A stretch of 64,000 bases of DNA, taken from contig NZ_ATVN01000014.1 in the NCBI RefSeq assembly GCF_000420745.1, positions 1-64,000 on the forward strand, written 5' to 3'. The position numbers and the translations under genes are program-made. The DNA is from Pseudorhodobacter ferrugineus DSM 5888. Lineage in GTDB: Bacteria; Pseudomonadota; Alphaproteobacteria; Rhodobacterales; Rhodobacteraceae. Shown here piece after piece: positions 46,447 through 54,896 of this stretch. The notes beneath the pieces were generated by a model, which ran no database searches, was not told the origin of the DNA, and saw nothing but the letters and a program-made list of their open reading frames with translations. Every line of letters begins with the position of its first letter. Positions within the stretch are counted from its first letter, which is position 1.

Positions 46447-47652
46447 ATGTCCACGCATAACACCGCCAACAGCTTTGGCACCGTCACCCGCAGCCTGCAC
46501 TGGCTTACGGCGCTTCTTATCCTGACGGCCATTCCGCTGGGCATTATTGCCAATGACATGGCCTATGATACCTCGGCAGCCCTTGCGCAAAAGGCGCAGC
46601 TCTTTTCCTACCACAAAACCATCGGCATCGCGGCCTTTGGCGTGGCCGCCTTGCGCATCCTTTGGGCCATCACCCAAACCCACCCCGCCCCTTTGCACCC
46701 CGAGCGGCGGGCGGAAACCATCCTCGCGGCAATCATCCATTGGCTGCTTTACATCTCCATGCTCGCCGTCCCGCTGTCCGGCTGGGTTCACCACGCGGCA
46801 ACGGCTGGCTTTGCCCCGATCCTCTGGCCCCTTGGCCAAGACCTGCCGCTGATCCCGAAATCCGAATCCCTCGCAACCCTTGGCGCCAACTTGCATTGGG
46901 TATTCACCAAACTGCTAATCGCCTCGATCCTGCTCCACATTGCAGGCGCGCTGAAACACCATATCATCGACAAAGACGCCACCTTGCGCCGCATGATCAC
47001 GGGCACCCACGCGCCCACCAAACCCGTGCAGGCCAAACCCCACGCCTTGCCCCTGATCGCGGCACTCATGGTCTATGCCATCGGCGCAAGCTTTGCGGTC
47101 ACACTGGCGCAGCCCGAAACTGCCACTGCTCAGAGCACCCCAGCCAGCACAACCACAGGGAACTGGCAGGTCCATTCCGGCACCCTCGCCCTGACCGTCC
47201 AACAACTCGGGTCCAATGTCACAGGCCAATTCGCAAACTGGCAAGTCGACATCACCTTTGATGATACAGCCCCAGAAAATGCCAAAGGCCGCGTCATCGC
47301 CACCATCAACACCACCAGCCTGACCCTAGGCTCTGTGTCCGATCAGGCCAAAGGCCCCGACTTTCTGAACACGACCGCCTATGCCACCGCCACCTTTGCG
47401 GCCAACATTTCAGGCCCCAAAACGGACGGGGGCTCTGACTATACCGCCACAGGCAGGCTCACTTTGATGGGCATAGAAATGCCCCTCACCCTGCCCTTTA
47501 CCCTCGCCATCAACGGCGACATCGCCGCCATGCAAGGCCAAACCACCATCGACCGCCGCGATTTCGGCATCGGCCCTAACTATCCGGATGAGGCATCGGT
47601 CGGCTTTGCCGCCACGATCACCGTCGATCTGATAGCCACCCGCACAAACTAA
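46447..47652 (+). CDS. Cytochrome b561-YceI fusion protein
   Basis: A 401-residue protein joining two domains. Residues 1-190 are a cytochrome b561-like four-helix domain with possible heme histidines H18, H56, H98, H150 and H164 (SLHWLTAL, SYHKTIG, IIHWLLY, ANLHWVFTKLL). A further membrane helix at 201-222 leads to a periplasmic YceI lipocalin-like domain from about 239 to the end (WQVHSGTLALTVQQLGSNVTGQ in parts, DFGIGPNYPDEASVGFAATI). YceI proteins can bind isoprenoid quinones, so the fusion may couple quinone to b heme. The start at 46447 (MSTHNTAN) follows GGAG; the frame runs further upstream without homology. Confidence 0.88.
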   Translation: MSTHNTANSFGTVTRSLHWLTALLILTAIPLGIIANDMAYDTSAALAQKAQLFSYHKTIGIAAFGVAALRILWAITQTHPAPLHPERRAETILAAIIHWLLYISMLAVPLSGWVHHAATAGFAPILWPLGQDLPLIPKSESLATLGANLHWVFTKLLIASILLHIAGALKHHIIDKDATLRRMITGTHAPTKPVQAKPHALPLIAALMVYAIGASFAVTLAQPETATAQSTPASTTTGNWQVHSGTLALTVQQLGSNVTGQFANWQVDITFDDTAPENAKGRVIATINTTSLTLGSVSDQAKGPDFLNTTAYATATFAANISGPKTDGGSDYTATGRLTLMGIEMPLTLPFTLAINGDIAAMQGQTTIDRRDFGIGPNYPDEASVGFAATITVDLIATRTN

Positions 47653-48077
47653 ACCGCAAACCGCACGTCCTGCGCCATGACAGCATCAAAAATCCCGAAC
47701 GCGGTCTTGGCCAAGGGCGAGCCCATCACATCATCAGGCCCCAGCGCCACGCCAACCAGCGGGTTCTTGGCAATCTTGCGCCCGCTGGCATCAATCACCC
47801 GCAGCTCCGCCCCCTCGGCCCCGTGCTGGAACAGTAACGACACCGCGACCCGCTCTGCGGCCCCCGTGCCTTCGCCCCAAGCGCCCAAAATCAGGTCCAT
47901 ATGCGCGGGATGCACAGTTAACGCCTGCTCGGGCACCCAAGTCACAAAGTAACTCGCCACCGTTTCGGCCCCCGCCGCATGGACCACCCCCCAAATCGCC
48001 CGCCGAGCGGCCCCGCAGCATTCACAACTGCCCTTGGTCTGCCCCAAAGGCTCTACCTCATACGATTGGTTCGTCAT
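47649..48077 (-). CDS. Hypothetical protein with CxCC motif
   Basis: A 142-residue protein. Residues 16-24 (GSCECCGAAR) give three close cysteines that might bind metal. The rest is predicted beta/alpha with ETVASYFVTWVPEQALTVHP, GEGTGAAERVAVSLLF and FGIFDAVMAQDVRF. No family is recognised. It overlaps the end of the b561-YceI fusion by four bases on the opposite strand and precedes the separate YceI gene's terminator on its upstream side. Confidence 0.6.
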   Translation of the reverse strand: MTNQSYEVEPLGQTKGSCECCGAARRAIWGVVHAAGAETVASYFVTWVPEQALTVHPAHMDLILGAWGEGTGAAERVAVSLLFQHGAEGAELRVIDASGRKIAKNPLVGVALGPDDVMGSPLAKTAFGIFDAVMAQDVRFAV

Positions 48078-48136
48078 CTGATGCCTCTTTTCCTGTTACC
48101 GCACCCCATACCCAAACCCCACGCCAAACGCACATG

Positions 48137-48168
48137 AAAAAAGGCGCGAAAGGTTTCCCCCTCGCGCC
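48137..48168 (-). terminator. Terminator after secreted YceI gene
   Basis: On the minus strand GGCGCGA (48168-48162) and TCGCGCC (48149-48143) pair around a 12-nt loop, followed by TTTTTT (48142-48137). A standard rho-independent terminator with an inner GGGGGAAACC as in the GTA leader hairpin. Confidence 0.8.
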
Positions 48169-48189
48169 CAAACTCAAACTGTCAAACGA

Positions 48190-48762
48190 TCACTCGGCCT
48201 TCATCGCCTCGATCGAAATCATCACCTTCACCTCATCGCCGACAAACGGCGCGAATTGGCCAAGGTTATACTCCGACCTGATCAGCGTGGTCGTCGCATT
48301 GAAACCTGCCCAAGGCTTACCCGCCATCGGATGATCGCCCACTTGGTTCAACACCGCATCCAGCACCACCGATTTGGTCACGCCGTTCAGCTCCAAATCG
48401 CCCGTGATCAGCGCGGTTTTCTCGCCCGTCACCTCAATCGCGGTCGAGGTGAACTTGACCATCTCGTCATCCGCAGCCCCAAAAAACTCGGGCGTCATGA
48501 AATGCTCAAACCGCGCTTCCCAACCCGTCAACATCGTGCGCACGGGGAAAGACACCACAACGCTCGATGCGGCGGGGTTTTCTTGGTCAAACATGATCTC
48601 GCCGTCAAAGCCGGAAAACATGCCATAGGTCGTTGAAAACCCAAGGTGGTTGTAATCAAACACGATTTGGCTGTGGCTTGCGTCCAGCGTGTATTTCACA
48701 GGCTCGGCCTGTGCGGCACCGGCAGCAAGGACAAGGGCGGCAGCGGCAAACATAGATTTCAT
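48190..48762 (-). CDS. Secreted YceI-family protein
   Basis: A 190-residue lipocalin-like YceI protein with a Sec signal peptide (1-19, cut after AAQA). The mature part starts EPVKYTLDASHSQIVFDYNH and has FDGEIMFDQENPAAS, a VRTMLTGWEARFEHFMTPEFFGA region, and the terminal GDEVKVMISIEAMKAE. The start at 48762 follows GGAGT; an upstream open stretch to 48918 has no likeness. A second YceI domain lies 540 bp away in the b561 fusion, so this locus concerns quinone or lipid-like ligands in the periplasm. Confidence 0.92.
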   Translation of the reverse strand: MKSMFAAAALVLAAGAAQAEPVKYTLDASHSQIVFDYNHLGFSTTYGMFSGFDGEIMFDQENPAASSVVVSFPVRTMLTGWEARFEHFMTPEFFGAADDEMVKFTSTAIEVTGEKTALITGDLELNGVTKSVVLDAVLNQVGDHPMAGKPWAGFNATTTLIRSEYNLGQFAPFVGDEVKVMISIEAMKAE

Positions 48763-48963
48763 AATATACTCCAAAGGGTTGGCGCAGGCAGGTCGCGCAG
48801 AACGTCTTGACCAACGCCTACCCCACCGCCAGCCTGCGCACCATTGCACAAAAACCCACAGACACCGCGCGCCCATGCACATCACGTTATCAACTGCTTG
48901 CCCCTTGCACAAACCCACCCCCAGCCTAGACTGCCCAAACCCAACCCAAAGGCCCCGCCCCTA

Positions 48964-49806
48964 ATGTCCTTTACCGTCTTTTGCGCCGTCATCGCGGCGG
49001 CCCTGCTGCATGCAAGCTGGAACGCGATGGTCAAAGGCGCGCGCGACAAACAGCTCAATATGATCGCGGTGGTGATCGGCCACCTGCCCTTGGCCCTTGT
49101 GGCGCTGGTCCTGTCGCCCGCGCCCACCGCCGCCAGCCTGCCCTATCTGTTCACCGGCATGGCACTCCATTTCGGCTATCAACTCTTCCTGCTGCGCGCC
49201 TATCACGTGGGCGATTTGACCCAAGTTTACCCCATCGCGCGCGGATCAGCCCCGATGATCGTCGCCGCAGTGTCAATAGGCGCGCTTGGCGTTACCCTGC
49301 AACCAATTGAAATTGCAGCCGTTATCACCATCGGCATCGGCATCCTGTCGATGGCCTTTGTGCGCGGCAGCAACGGCCAACGCAACCCGCAAGGGGCCAA
49401 ACTCGCGCTGATCACAGGCTGTTTTATCGCGGCCTATTCATTGGTCGACGGCTTGGGCGCGCGGGTCGCAGGAACGGCACTGGGGTTTTACGGCTGGCTG
49501 GCCGTGGGCAATGCGGTGCTGATGTTCGGGTTCACGGCCTTGCGCGCCCCCCATCAGCTGCGCGCGCTGCATACCACTGGCAAACGCGTGTTCCTGCTGG
49601 GTGGCTCGGCCAGCTTTGCGGCCTTTGCGCTGGTGATCTGGTCGTTCACCCAAGCGCCCATCGCCCTTGTCACCGCCTTGCGCGAAACCTCGATCATCTT
49701 TGCTTTGCTGATCGGCGTGGTATTCCTGCGCGAAAAACTCAGCCCCGCCAAACTTGCCTCAACCGCCATCACCTTGGCAGGCGTCGCCCTGTTGCGGCTG
49801 GCCTAA
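48964..49806 (+). CDS. EamA/DMT-family transporter
   Basis: A 280-residue, ten-helix DMT permease. Pieces: FCAVIAAALLHASWNAMVK, FGYQLFLLRAYHVGDLTQVYPIARGSAPMIV (in parts) and ALRETSIIFALLIGVVFLREKL. The YHVGDLTQVYPIARG motif marks the phosphonate-utilisation-associated/ EamA subgroup. Substrate unknown. The ATG at 48964 gives a family-like length, although an in-frame ATG at 48844 exists. A minus-strand terminator for rplI lies between it and the next gene. Confidence 0.85.
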   Translation: MSFTVFCAVIAAALLHASWNAMVKGARDKQLNMIAVVIGHLPLALVALVLSPAPTAASLPYLFTGMALHFGYQLFLLRAYHVGDLTQVYPIARGSAPMIVAAVSIGALGVTLQPIEIAAVITIGIGILSMAFVRGSNGQRNPQGAKLALITGCFIAAYSLVDGLGARVAGTALGFYGWLAVGNAVLMFGFTALRAPHQLRALHTTGKRVFLLGGSASFAAFALVIWSFTQAPIALVTALRETSIIFALLIGVVFLREKLSPAKLASTAITLAGVALLRLA

Positions 49807-49824
49807 CCGCGTAGAAACGAAAAA

Positions 49825-49850
49825 CCGCGCAAAGGTTGCCCTTCGCGCGG
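49825..49850 (-). terminator. Terminator after the rpsF-rpsR-rplI operon
   Basis: CCGCGC (49825-49830), a mismatch, AAGG, a short loop, CCTT, a mismatch, GCGCGG (49845-49850); on the minus strand a TTTTTCGTTTC tract follows. It closes the ribosomal operon, just beyond the convergent EamA gene. Confidence 0.75.
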
Positions 49851-49878
49851 TCTATTCATTTCCGAATACGGGGCGAAA

Positions 49879-50466
49879 TTAATCGCGGCCCATATCCTCG
49901 CCATCTTCGTTGGCCGCGCCCATTTCGTCGAACAATTCGGCGATTTCGAACTCGGCTGCGGCTTCTGCTTCGGCTGCCAATTCCTGAATGGATTTGCCAG
50001 CGGCCTGCAATTCAGCCTCTTCGGACGAACGGGCCACGTTCACTTGGAACTTGGCTGTTACCTCTGGGTGCAACACCACAGACACGGTGTGCAGGCCCAA
50101 TTCCTTGATCGGACGGTCCAGAACAACCTGGCCACGATCAACGGTAAAGCCTGCTTCAGTCGCTGCATCGGCGGCGTCACGGGTGGTGACGGAACCGTAC
50201 AAAGCGCCTGCATCAGATGCCGAACGGATAACCACAAACACTTGGCCGTCCAAAGTCGCTGCAATTGCATCGGCCTCAGTTTTGGTTTCAAGGTTCTGTG
50301 CTTCCAGCTGAACTTTGCGGGCTTCAAACGATTTGATGTTCGCATCGTTCGCACGCAAGGCTTTGCCCTGTGGCAACAGATAGTTACGGCCGAAACCGTC
50401 CTTGACGTTTACGACTTCGCCCATTTGGCCCAATTTGGCCACGCGCTGCAAAAGGATCACTTTCAT
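49879..50466 (-). CDS. rplI: Ribosomal protein bL9
   Basis: A 195-residue bL9, the long-armed stalk protein of the large subunit. The N-terminal domain is [37 protein letters not shown] (in parts), a long central helix follows ([21 protein letters not shown]), then the C-terminal rRNA-binding domain and an acidic tail of about 50 residues ending EDMGRD. The tail is longer than in E. coli. Last gene of the S6 operon. Confidence 0.95.
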   Translation of the reverse strand: MKVILLQRVAKLGQMGEVVNVKDGFGRNYLLPQGKALRANDANIKSFEARKVQLEAQNLETKTEADAIAATLDGQVFVVIRSASDAGALYGSVTTRDAADAATEAGFTVDRGQVVLDRPIKELGLHTVSVVLHPEVTAKFQVNVARSSEEAELQAAGKSIQELAAEAEAAAEFEIAELFDEMGAANEDGEDMGRD

Positions 50467-50478
50467 ATCAGTTGCTCC

Positions 50479-50706
50479 TTATTTCACAGCATAGGGCAGC
50501 AAGGCGAGAAAGCGGGCGCGCTTGATCGCACGGGCCAGCTCACGCTGCTTTTTCGCCGAAACGGCAGTGATACGCGATGGCACGATCTTGCCGCGCTCGG
50601 ATACGTAACGCTGCAAAAGACGTGTGTCTTTATAGTCAATCGCCGGTGCATTGTCGCCCGAGAAGGGGCAGACCTTGCGGCGACGGAAGAAGGGTTTATT
50701 CGCCAT
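50479..50706 (-). CDS. rpsR: Ribosomal protein bS18
   Basis: A 75-residue bS18 ([45 protein letters not shown] in parts, [15 protein letters not shown]). It binds bS6 on the small-subunit platform. AGGA lies before the ATG (CCATTTCATT in revcomp: GGTCCTTTCC). It lies between rpsF and rplI with small spacers. Confidence 0.96.
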   Translation of the reverse strand: MANKPFFRRRKVCPFSGDNAPAIDYKDTRLLQRYVSERGKIVPSRITAVSAKKQRELARAIKRARFLALLPYAVK

Positions 50707-50733
50707 TTGAATGGTCCTTTCCTAAGCCAGAAA

Positions 50734-51150
50734 TCAACGACGCGGACGGTCGCCGCGGTCACCACGGTCACCACGATCAGGGCGGTCGCCCCCACGGTCA
50801 CCACGGTCGCCGCCGCGTTCACGGTCGTCACGCTTTTGCATCTGCACAGATGGGCCTTCTTCGTGCGCATCAACCTTGATGGTCAGCACACGCATCACGT
50901 CATCGTGCAAGCGCATCAGGCGTTCCATTTCCTGCACGGCGGTCGCTGGTGCGTCCGAGCGCAGAAAGGCATAGTGGCCCTTGCGGTTTTTGTTGATTTT
51001 ATAGGCCATCGTCTTCACGCCCCAGTACTCGTGCTCAACGACTTTGCCGCCGTTGTCCGAAAGTACGGTCGAGAAGTGTTCGATAAGCCCTTCGGCTTGC
51101 GTGTTGGAAAGATCCTGACGCGCGATCATGACATGCTCATAAAGCGGCAT
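50734..51150 (-). CDS. rpsF: Ribosomal protein bS6
   Basis: A 138-residue bS6 with core [40 protein letters not shown] and [20 protein letters not shown]. After about residue 104 the tail is a low-complexity run of Arg, Gly and Asp (GDRGDR-type repeats) to the end, in place of the oligo-glutamate tail of E. coli. The ATG at 51150 follows GGAGAC. It heads rpsF-rpsR-rplI. Confidence 0.95.
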   Translation of the reverse strand: MPLYEHVMIARQDLSNTQAEGLIEHFSTVLSDNGGKVVEHEYWGVKTMAYKINKNRKGHYAFLRSDAPATAVQEMERLMRLHDDVMRVLTIKVDAHEEGPSVQMQKRDDRERGGDRGDRGGDRPDRGDRGDRGDRPRR

Positions 51151-51187
51151 GCTGTCTCCGTTCATTTACTCATGGTGCATTTCATAG

Positions 51188-51217
51188 GTCGGGGTCACCA
51201 CCTTGCCGCGTCCCGAC
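51188..51217 (-). promoter_or_regulatory. Leader hairpin upstream of rpsF
   Basis: GTCGGG (51188-51193) pairs with CCCGAC (51212-51217) around about 18 bases, 38 bp before the rpsF start on the minus strand. The S6:S18 complex is known to bind an rpsF leader hairpin in several phyla for autorepression. The match is only by position and shape. Confidence 0.35.
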
Positions 51218-51335
51218 CACGAGAGGCTGCACCGGATCAAAAGATAGGTGCGGCAAGATTTGGGCGGTGTATCCATGCCGCCCCCCGATTGCAAGGGAAA
51301 AGGCAGGCACAAAACGCCCAAACCCTACGCCCCCC

Positions 51336-51360
51336 CGTAGGGTGTGCTTCAGCGCACCAC
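51336..51360 (+). repeat. 25-bp hairpin repeat, copy 2
   Basis: Identical over 25 bases to 15511-15535. Here it is also preceded by an inverted ACCCTACG (51322-51329) so that ACCCTACG-CCCCCC-CGTAGGGT forms a second, alternative stem. It lies between rpsF and the agmatinase-like gene. Confidence 0.7.
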
Positions 51361-51406
51361 GCCACCCTCCCCCATACTGTCGGGTTTCACCCCCGCACCC
51401 CCATCA

Positions 51407-52378
51407 TCACCCCTTCGCCGCCTCAAACCGCGGCGCCATCACGCACAGCAGCTCAAACATAATCGACGCCCCCAAAAACGCGGTGTTGCCCGACGTATCA
51501 AACGGTGGCGACACCTCTACCACATCCGCCCCGACAATCTGCAAACCCGCCAGATGCCGCACCACTTCCAGCGCTTGAAAGCTGTTCGGCCCGCCAATTT
51601 CCGGCGTCCCCGTCCCGGGCGCAAAGGCGGGGTCCACAAAATCAATATCATACGAGATATACGTCTCGCCCGTCCCCGCAATCTCGCGCGCCTCGGCCAT
51701 CACATCGGCCACACCGCGCGCATGGAACTCCTCAATCGGAACAACGCGAATACCCACACTATCGGCAAAATCACGGTCTTCGGTGTCATAGGCCGTGCCC
51801 CGAATCCCAATCATGCACACCCGTTTCGGGTCCAAAAGCCCCTCTTCGACCGCGCGTCGAAACGGCGTGCCGTGGGTGTATTTCGTGCCCCCGAAATAGC
51901 TGTCGAACAGGTCGGTATGGCTGTCAAAATGGATCATCCCCACAGGGCCCTTTTCCGCCACGGCCCGCAAAATCGGCAAGGTCGTCAAATGGTCGCCCCC
52001 CGCCGTCAACGGCATAATCCCTGCCGCCAGCACCGTGCGGTAAAACGCCGTGATCCGCGCCATACTGTCCAAAACATCCGCCGGATTCGGCGGCACATCG
52101 CCCAAATCGGCACAATTGGCCATCTCGAACGGGCGCACCCGCGTAATCCCGTTTTGCGCGCGGATCATCGTCGACAGGTCCCGCAACTGGCGCGGCCCGT
52201 GGCGCGGGCCAGGGCGGTTGGTGGTGCCACTGTCCCACGGCACCCCGATCAGCCCGATCTGCACATCCGCCAACCGCGCATCCTCCAGCCCCACATGCGG
52301 CAGGCGCATAAAGGTCGGTATCCCCGCAAAACGTGGCAAATCGAACCCCGAAACAGGTTGAAAAAACGGATCGCTCAT
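51407..52378 (-). CDS. speB: Agmatinase-family ureohydrolase
   Basis: A 323-residue binuclear manganese hydrolase of the arginase/agmatinase family. Metal ligands are in AGGDHLTTL, HFDSHTDLFDSYFGG and SYDIDFVDPAFAPGTGTPEIGG. The SpeB-type pattern with GVPWDSGTTNRPGPRHGP favours agmatinase (agmatine to putrescine and urea), but guanidinobutyrase or other ureohydrolase activity cannot be excluded from sequence. The start at 52378 (MSDPFFQPV) follows AAAGGT. The gene lies alone between the repeat at 51.3 kb and the Hint-domain gene. Confidence 0.9.
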   Translation of the reverse strand: MSDPFFQPVSGFDLPRFAGIPTFMRLPHVGLEDARLADVQIGLIGVPWDSGTTNRPGPRHGPRQLRDLSTMIRAQNGITRVRPFEMANCADLGDVPPNPADVLDSMARITAFYRTVLAAGIMPLTAGGDHLTTLPILRAVAEKGPVGMIHFDSHTDLFDSYFGGTKYTHGTPFRRAVEEGLLDPKRVCMIGIRGTAYDTEDRDFADSVGIRVVPIEEFHARGVADVMAEAREIAGTGETYISYDIDFVDPAFAPGTGTPEIGGPNSFQALEVVRHLAGLQIVGADVVEVSPPFDTSGNTAFLGASIMFELLCVMAPRFEAAKG

Positions 52379-52516
52379 CGGATACCTTTCTAAATGCATG
52401 CCCGCCGGATCGGCCAAAGGACTGGCGCAATCGTTACCGATCCTGCACGGCCATTCAAGGGCCAGATACAAACGCCCCGGCCGCATCATAAGGCCGAAAA
52501 CACACGGCACACGCGC

Positions 52517-53779
52517 TTAGAACGCTGGCACAGCACCCTGCGCGAAAATCGGTTCAGCGGTCCGGACGTGCTGCGCCACAAGCTTTCGTTGGAATTTTCC
52601 CGATGGAATGTAGGCCGCCGAAGCCCCCACAAAGCGCGGCGACGCCAATTCAGGGAACACACACAGCAACTCGTCGCGCGCCTCGACAGGCACAGACTTC
52701 AACGCCTCGGGGCCGGTATACAGGCTTTCACTTGGCGCCCCTTCGGCCCAAATCACCTCATGGCTGTCAAACAGAATATGGAAATACTCCACCCCTTCAA
52801 CCGCCTCATCCACAAATATCCCGGGCAAGGCCGTCAGCTTGATGGCGGCAATCAATGCGGTCTTTGTGCCAAACATCCGCTCGGCCACCGCAGACCGGAT
52901 CAGCATCCGGTGCTGGCGGCTGACCCACAAGTCGCGCTTTGGCAAGCCGTCACCGAGGGCCCCTGCCGTAATGCACACAGGCCGCAGCTTTGGCAAACGG
53001 CGCAGCGCAGCCCCCCCCAGCTTGGTCGAGCAAATCCATTTAATCCGCTCAAACCCACCCTTGGCCACGGCAATCGCATCGCCCACCTTCAAGCCTTCAA
53101 CCGGCACCGCCCCCGCCGCCGTGTCAATCAACGCCCCCCGCGTAAAGCACAAAATCGCTTGGGTATTGCCAAACAACGAAAAAATCTCACCTGGGGTAAT
53201 ATTCGCATCATTTGCCCCCGTGTAATAATCCAGCGGAATCGTTGAATAAAACACATTCCCCGCCCCGACCGGAAAGGTGAAAGCAACAATATGGCTGGGG
53301 TTTGATGTCGTCAAAAGCGGGACAGCACCGGGGGGCAACGACGCAAGCGTGACATAGCCGTGATTGGACGAGTTCCCACCATCGAACGTCGCATCGTTAA
53401 TGACACCATTCGGCCCGTTGGTAAAGGCGGCCGGTGCGCCGGCGGCCACGTTGACATCACTGCCACTTGTGAAATCCCGCACAGCCGTAATACCGCTGCC
53501 ACCGGGCAAAATGGTCTGCGCATTGGTCACATAGCGGTCAAATATGATCAGATTCATCCCACCATTCACCGCGGCGGTAATATCGCCAAGGTTCGCCATA
53601 TACTCCGCACCGAAATTGCCGTTGCTGGGGTTCACTACATAAAGCGAATCCAGCGAGGCAAGCTGCGCCGCGTTCGGGATAGTCACGTTCACGGCCGTAT
53701 CGCCGTTATTCGTGATCTCATCCACCTGGCTCGCAAGCCCCTCGCCGGTGGTCATAGAATAATAGCCAACAACAGCCAT
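52517..53779 (-). CDS. Hint-domain protein with an N-terminal extracellular-type region
   Basis: A 420-residue protein. The first 200 residues are beta-rich and low in charge (LDSLYVVNPSNGNFGAEYMANLGDITAAVNGGMNLIIFDRY, in parts) and end with ITPGEIFSLFGNTQAI. From C211 a Hint domain begins: ILCFTRGALIDTAAG, VPVEGLKVGDAIAVAKGG, and RDLWVSRQHRMLI as block B-like histidine, matching the Hint_2 type of roseobacters. There is no clear intein C-extein Asn or hedgehog signalling module. Such proteins are often secreted without a Sec signal; no signal peptide is evident. Function is unknown. Confidence 0.8.
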   Translation of the reverse strand: MAVVGYYSMTTGEGLASQVDEITNNGDTAVNVTIPNAAQLASLDSLYVVNPSNGNFGAEYMANLGDITAAVNGGMNLIIFDRYVTNAQTILPGGSGITAVRDFTSGSDVNVAAGAPAAFTNGPNGVINDATFDGGNSSNHGYVTLASLPPGAVPLLTTSNPSHIVAFTFPVGAGNVFYSTIPLDYYTGANDANITPGEIFSLFGNTQAILCFTRGALIDTAAGAVPVEGLKVGDAIAVAKGGFERIKWICSTKLGGAALRRLPKLRPVCITAGALGDGLPKRDLWVSRQHRMLIRSAVAERMFGTKTALIAAIKLTALPGIFVDEAVEGVEYFHILFDSHEVIWAEGAPSESLYTGPEALKSVPVEARDELLCVFPELASPRFVGASAAYIPSGKFQRKLVAQHVRTAEPIFAQGAVPAF

Positions 53780-54020
53780 GACAGGTGCCCAATTGGAAAA
53801 ATCTTTCCATAGGATCGCAAAGAAACATGGTCGCAGTTGGCCTAGATTTTGAAAAAATTAAGGCCAATCAATAAATTTGGGGACGATTGTATCGCAGATG
53901 GGGCGCTTTATGCCGTCAAACAGGCGGGCATGGTGGGCCATCAACGCCGGAAACGCTTGGGGCAATCGGCGGCGGTTTTGCACCGAACCAATCGCCCTTA
54001 CGGGACCGTCCGTGTCCGCC

Positions 54021-54764
54021 TCAAACCACCCCAAACCGTTCGGCCACGCGTGCGGCATGTTCGGCCACAGGCATTTTGCCACGGTTCCATAGCGCCAGCA
54101 TCGCCGACCATTCAATCGCCAGAAACGCGACCTCATCGCCTTCCACGCTTTCACCAAACAGTTGAATATCGGCGCGGTGGGCGGCGATTTTCGCGGGGTC
54201 CACGGGGCGGCCATTGGCGAATATCGCAGGCTCGGCATAAAGATACAGCAGCACGGGCCGCAACTTGCGCCGCTGCGCTTCGGTCCGAAGGCCGTAAGCC
54301 GCTTTCACCAATTCCACATCATCCAGCGTGGTAAAACGGCGCGCGCCATTGGCATGGGTGCGGCGAATGCGCGTGTACCCTTCCATCTTCTCGCCCCAAA
54401 CCTTACGGTCCAGCATATCGGGAAAGCGGTTGGCCTTGGCGGGGCGAAATGGTTCATAGCGTTTCGACTCAACGCCAACCAAATAGCGGTCGGTTTCAAT
54501 CACCACATCCAGCCACGGGTGCTTGCCGCCTTCCCAAGGGTACTGCAATTCGGCCTCTAGCGTGACCGATTTCGCCAGCCCCAGCCCGCCCGGCAGCATC
54601 GGCATCATATCCGGCCGGTTCAAGAACCAACCAAAGGCGTTGGCGACCAAGGCAGATGACGAATCGGGGCTGTCAAACTTGCCTGATTTCAGCTCATTGC
54701 CCGGCGCGCGGCCAAGGGCTGCCAAAATCAAATCGGTCGGCAGGTCGGGCAAAAAATCGGGCAT
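54021..54764 (-). CDS. Putative PD-(D/E)XK nuclease-like protein
   Basis: A 247-residue protein of unrecognised family. It carries E72, then D86 in HPWLDVVIETDRYLVG, then E99-S-K101 in GVESKRYEPFR: the acidic residue, D-x12-E-x-K layout of PD-(D/E)XK nucleases, like some putative restriction endonucleases of the PGN_0703 type. The rest is helical (YTRIRRTHANGARRF, AAYGLRTEAQRRKLRPVLLYLYAEP). No methylase is adjacent, so it is not an obvious restriction-modification pair. The ATG at 54764 has a weak AAGG upstream. Confidence 0.6.
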   Translation of the reverse strand: MPDFLPDLPTDLILAALGRAPGNELKSGKFDSPDSSSALVANAFGWFLNRPDMMPMLPGGLGLAKSVTLEAELQYPWEGGKHPWLDVVIETDRYLVGVESKRYEPFRPAKANRFPDMLDRKVWGEKMEGYTRIRRTHANGARRFTTLDDVELVKAAYGLRTEAQRRKLRPVLLYLYAEPAIFANGRPVDPAKIAAHRADIQLFGESVEGDEVAFLAIEWSAMLALWNRGKMPVAEHAARVAERFGVV

Positions 54765-54857
54765 GGGTTTGGGGCCTTTTTTACTGCGAACGGGTGTGTA
54801 CGCAGGTTAAGATTGGGTAAAGAAAAAACAGGTAACCTAGCAAAAACATATGGTTAC

Positions 54858-54896
54858 AAAAATGTTCGCGCGCGGACAGATCATCTACAAAAAAGG
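54858..54896. repeat. GCGCGCGG-centred element beside a terminator, copy 2
   Basis: AAAAATGTTCGCGCGCGG, ACAGA, TCATCTACAAAAAA. It matches 16102-16130 apart from the 5-base insertion and two substitutions. It abuts the minus-strand terminator of tig. TGTTCGCGCGCGGACA within it is nearly palindromic. Confidence 0.6.

Noticed and set aside
50044-51462. A 472-codon open frame opposite rplI, rpsR and rpsF
   Set aside because: The three ribosomal genes on the minus strand are unmistakable; the antisense frame has no motif.
53780-54020. A gene between the Hint and nuclease-like genes
   Set aside because: The 240-bp gap is occupied only by short overlapping frames without codon bias or ribosome sites.
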